From contig JACQUH010000272.1 of the NCBI GenBank assembly GCA_016210375.1, positions 1 to 5,652 of the forward strand: 5,652 bases of DNA, written 5' to 3'. Within the stretch, counting starts at the first letter, position 1; each line of letters opens with the position of its first letter. The DNA is from Chloroflexota bacterium (GTDB lineage: Bacteria > Chloroflexota > Dehalococcoidia > Lucifugimonadales > JACPCL1). The translations under genes were made by a program, and so were the position numbers. The notes below the pieces were generated by a model that was not told the origin of the DNA, did no database searches, and saw nothing but the letters and a program-made list of their open reading frames with translations. Below, in pieces: positions 4,394-5,652 of this stretch.

Positions 4394-5652
4394 ATGACAA
4401 GCGAATTATCCCAGGACTTCCCCAAGGTCTACGACCACCATCCCGTGGAGGAACGCCTCTACCAGTACTGGATGGAAGCTGGCTTCTTCACGCCCAGGGT
4501 TGACCATGCCAAGCAGCCCTTTGTCATCATCATGCCGCCCCCCAACGTCACGGGGGAGTTGCACCTGGGCCACGCGCTGACCGCGGCCCTCCAGGACGCC
4601 ATGACCCGCTGGCACCGCATGATGGGCGATCCCTCCCTGTGGCTTCCCGGCACGGACCACGCCGGCATTGCCACGCAGGTGGTGGTGGAGCGCATGTTGC
4701 AGAGCCAGGACGACGTGAGCCGCCACCAGCTTGGCCGCGAGCAGTTCGTGGAGCGCGTCTGGCAGTGGGTGGAGCGGTACGGCAGCACCATTGATCGCCA
4801 GCATATGCGCCTGGGTGCCTCCTGCGACTGGTCCCGCAAGCGGTTCACCCTGGACGCCGGCCCCAGCCTGGCGGTGCGTACCACCTTCGTCAACCTCTAC
4901 CGCAAGGGCCTCATCTACCAGGGGGAGCGCATCATCAACTGGTGCCCCCGCTGCATGACCGCCCTCTCCGACCTGGAGGTCAAGCACGCCGACGAGGAGG
5001 GCCACCTCTACTACATCCGCTATCCATACGAGGACGGCAGCGGCCACCTGACGGTGGCGACCACTCGTCCAGAGACCATGCTGGGCGACACCGCCGTGGC
5101 AGTGCATCCCGCCAACCCCAGGTACCAGGGCGTCGTGGGCAAGCGGGTCATCCTGCCCATCATGGGGAGGCCCATCCCAGTCATCGCCGATGAGGCCGTG
5201 GAGCTGGAGTTCGGCACCGGCGCGCTGAAGGTCACGCCGGGCCACGACCCCGTGGACTTTGACATCGGCCAGCGCCACGGCCTGCCCGTGATCAACATCA
5301 TGAACCTGGACGCCACCCTGAATGCCCTGGCCGGTCCCTACGCCGGCGTGGAGCGGTACGAGGCGCGGAAGAAGGTCGTGGAGCAGCTTGAACGCGAGGG
5401 CCTTCTGGAGAAGACCGAGCCGCACCCCATGTCCATCGGCCGCTGCGACCGCTGCGATACCATCGTGGAGCCGCTGGTCAGCAAGCAGTGGTTCATGCGC
5501 ATGAGGCCCCTGGCGGACAGGGCTGCCCAGGCCGTGCTGGACGGGCGCATCACCATCATCCCCCAGCGCTTCACCAAGGTGTACCTGAGCTGGATGGAGA
5601 ACATCCGCGACTGGTGCATCAGCCGCCAGCTCTGGTGGGGCCATCGCATCCC
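4394..5652 (+). CDS. valS: Valyl-tRNA synthetase, N-terminal part (cut by window edge)
   Basis: The visible 419 residues are roughly the first half of a class I synthetase that charges tRNA-Val with valine in the cytoplasm. PPPNVTGELHLGHAL (48-62) holds the HIGH-type ATP motif as HLGH (57-60). WLPGTDHAGIATQ (83-95) is typical of ValRS. The editing (CP1) domain, about 200-345, which removes mischarged threonine, shows TTRPETMLGDTAVAVHP (223-239) and GTGALKVTPGHDPVDFDIG (274-292). Two cysteine pairs, CPRC (184-187) and CDRC (351-354), look like the zinc-binding knuckles of bacterial ValRS. DWCISRQLWWGHRIP ends the window; the KMSKS loop and the anticodon-binding part lie beyond it. ATG 4394 gives a normal N-terminus (PKVYDHHPVEERLYQYW), and no upstream in-frame ATG, GTG or TTG was found in the stretch read (from 4364). 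The preceding bases (4374-4393) hold no clear Shine-Dalgarno sequence, which is unusual next to the other genes here. It is regulated by the T-box leader, whose specifier codon agrees. Confidence 0.97.
   Translation, partial: MTSELSQDFPKVYDHHPVEERLYQYWMEAGFFTPRVDHAKQPFVIIMPPPNVTGELHLGHALTAALQDAMTRWHRMMGDPSLWLPGTDHAGIATQVVVERMLQSQDDVSRHQLGREQFVERVWQWVERYGSTIDRQHMRLGASCDWSRKRFTLDAGPSLAVRTTFVNLYRKGLIYQGERIINWCPRCMTALSDLEVKHADEEGHLYYIRYPYEDGSGHLTVATTRPETMLGDTAVAVHPANPRYQGVVGKRVILPIMGRPIPVIADEAVELEFGTGALKVTPGHDPVDFDIGQRHGLPVINIMNLDATLNALAGPYAGVERYEARKKVVEQLEREGLLEKTEPHPMSIGRCDRCDTIVEPLVSKQWFMRMRPLADRAAQAVLDGRITIIPQRFTKVYLSWMENIRDWCISRQLWWGHRI

Noticed and set aside
4406..5644. Long minus-strand open frame of 412 codons opposite valS
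   Set aside because: valS motifs on the plus strand are decisive; the minus frame is an Ala/His/Val-rich shadow.

Overview
This GC-rich bacterial window holds four protein genes and one complete riboswitch. The organism looks like a member of the Chloroflexota, perhaps Dehalococcoidia-like. That is inference from high GC, a T-box in front of a tRNA synthetase gene, and short dispersed palindromes of a kind I associate with such genomes. No marker gene settles it, and other T-box phyla (Actinobacteria, Firmicutes, Deinococcota) remain possible.

Left half (1-3050, minus strand): a leftward cluster runs purA (adenylosuccinate synthetase), then two tandem paralogues of the fumarylacetoacetate hydrolase (FAH) family. 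The second paralogue runs off the left edge. A candidate purA promoter with an extended -10 lies near 3009-3039. A nested inverted repeat (593-683) fills most of the gap between the two FAH genes.

Middle (2959-3970): a 448-base divergent intergenic region is more AT-rich toward its right end. It holds a perfect 21-bp inverted repeat that looks like a bidirectional terminator, a smaller dyad, and a good sigma-70-type promoter. That promoter drives a 187-residue uncharacterised protein. Its C-terminal half resembles the winged-helix domain found at the N-terminus of Mrr-type restriction proteins. Its GC (about 54%) is lower than that of its neighbours.

Right (3971-5652, plus strand): a consensus-like promoter transcribes a full T-box leader with a GTC (valine) specifier, the conserved T-box sequence, a mutually exclusive antiterminator and terminator, and a T tract. 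It controls valS (valyl-tRNA synthetase, N-terminal 419 residues in the window). When uncharged tRNA-Val accumulates, the leader should read through into valS. A perfect 28-bp palindrome lies between the T-box terminator and valS, and valS has no obvious Shine-Dalgarno sequence.

The most unusual observation is that the palindrome TCCCGAT-N3-ATCGGGA occurs three times: twice inside the FAH intergenic repeat, and once as the apparent stem III of the T-box leader. I found no clear new multi-gene system.
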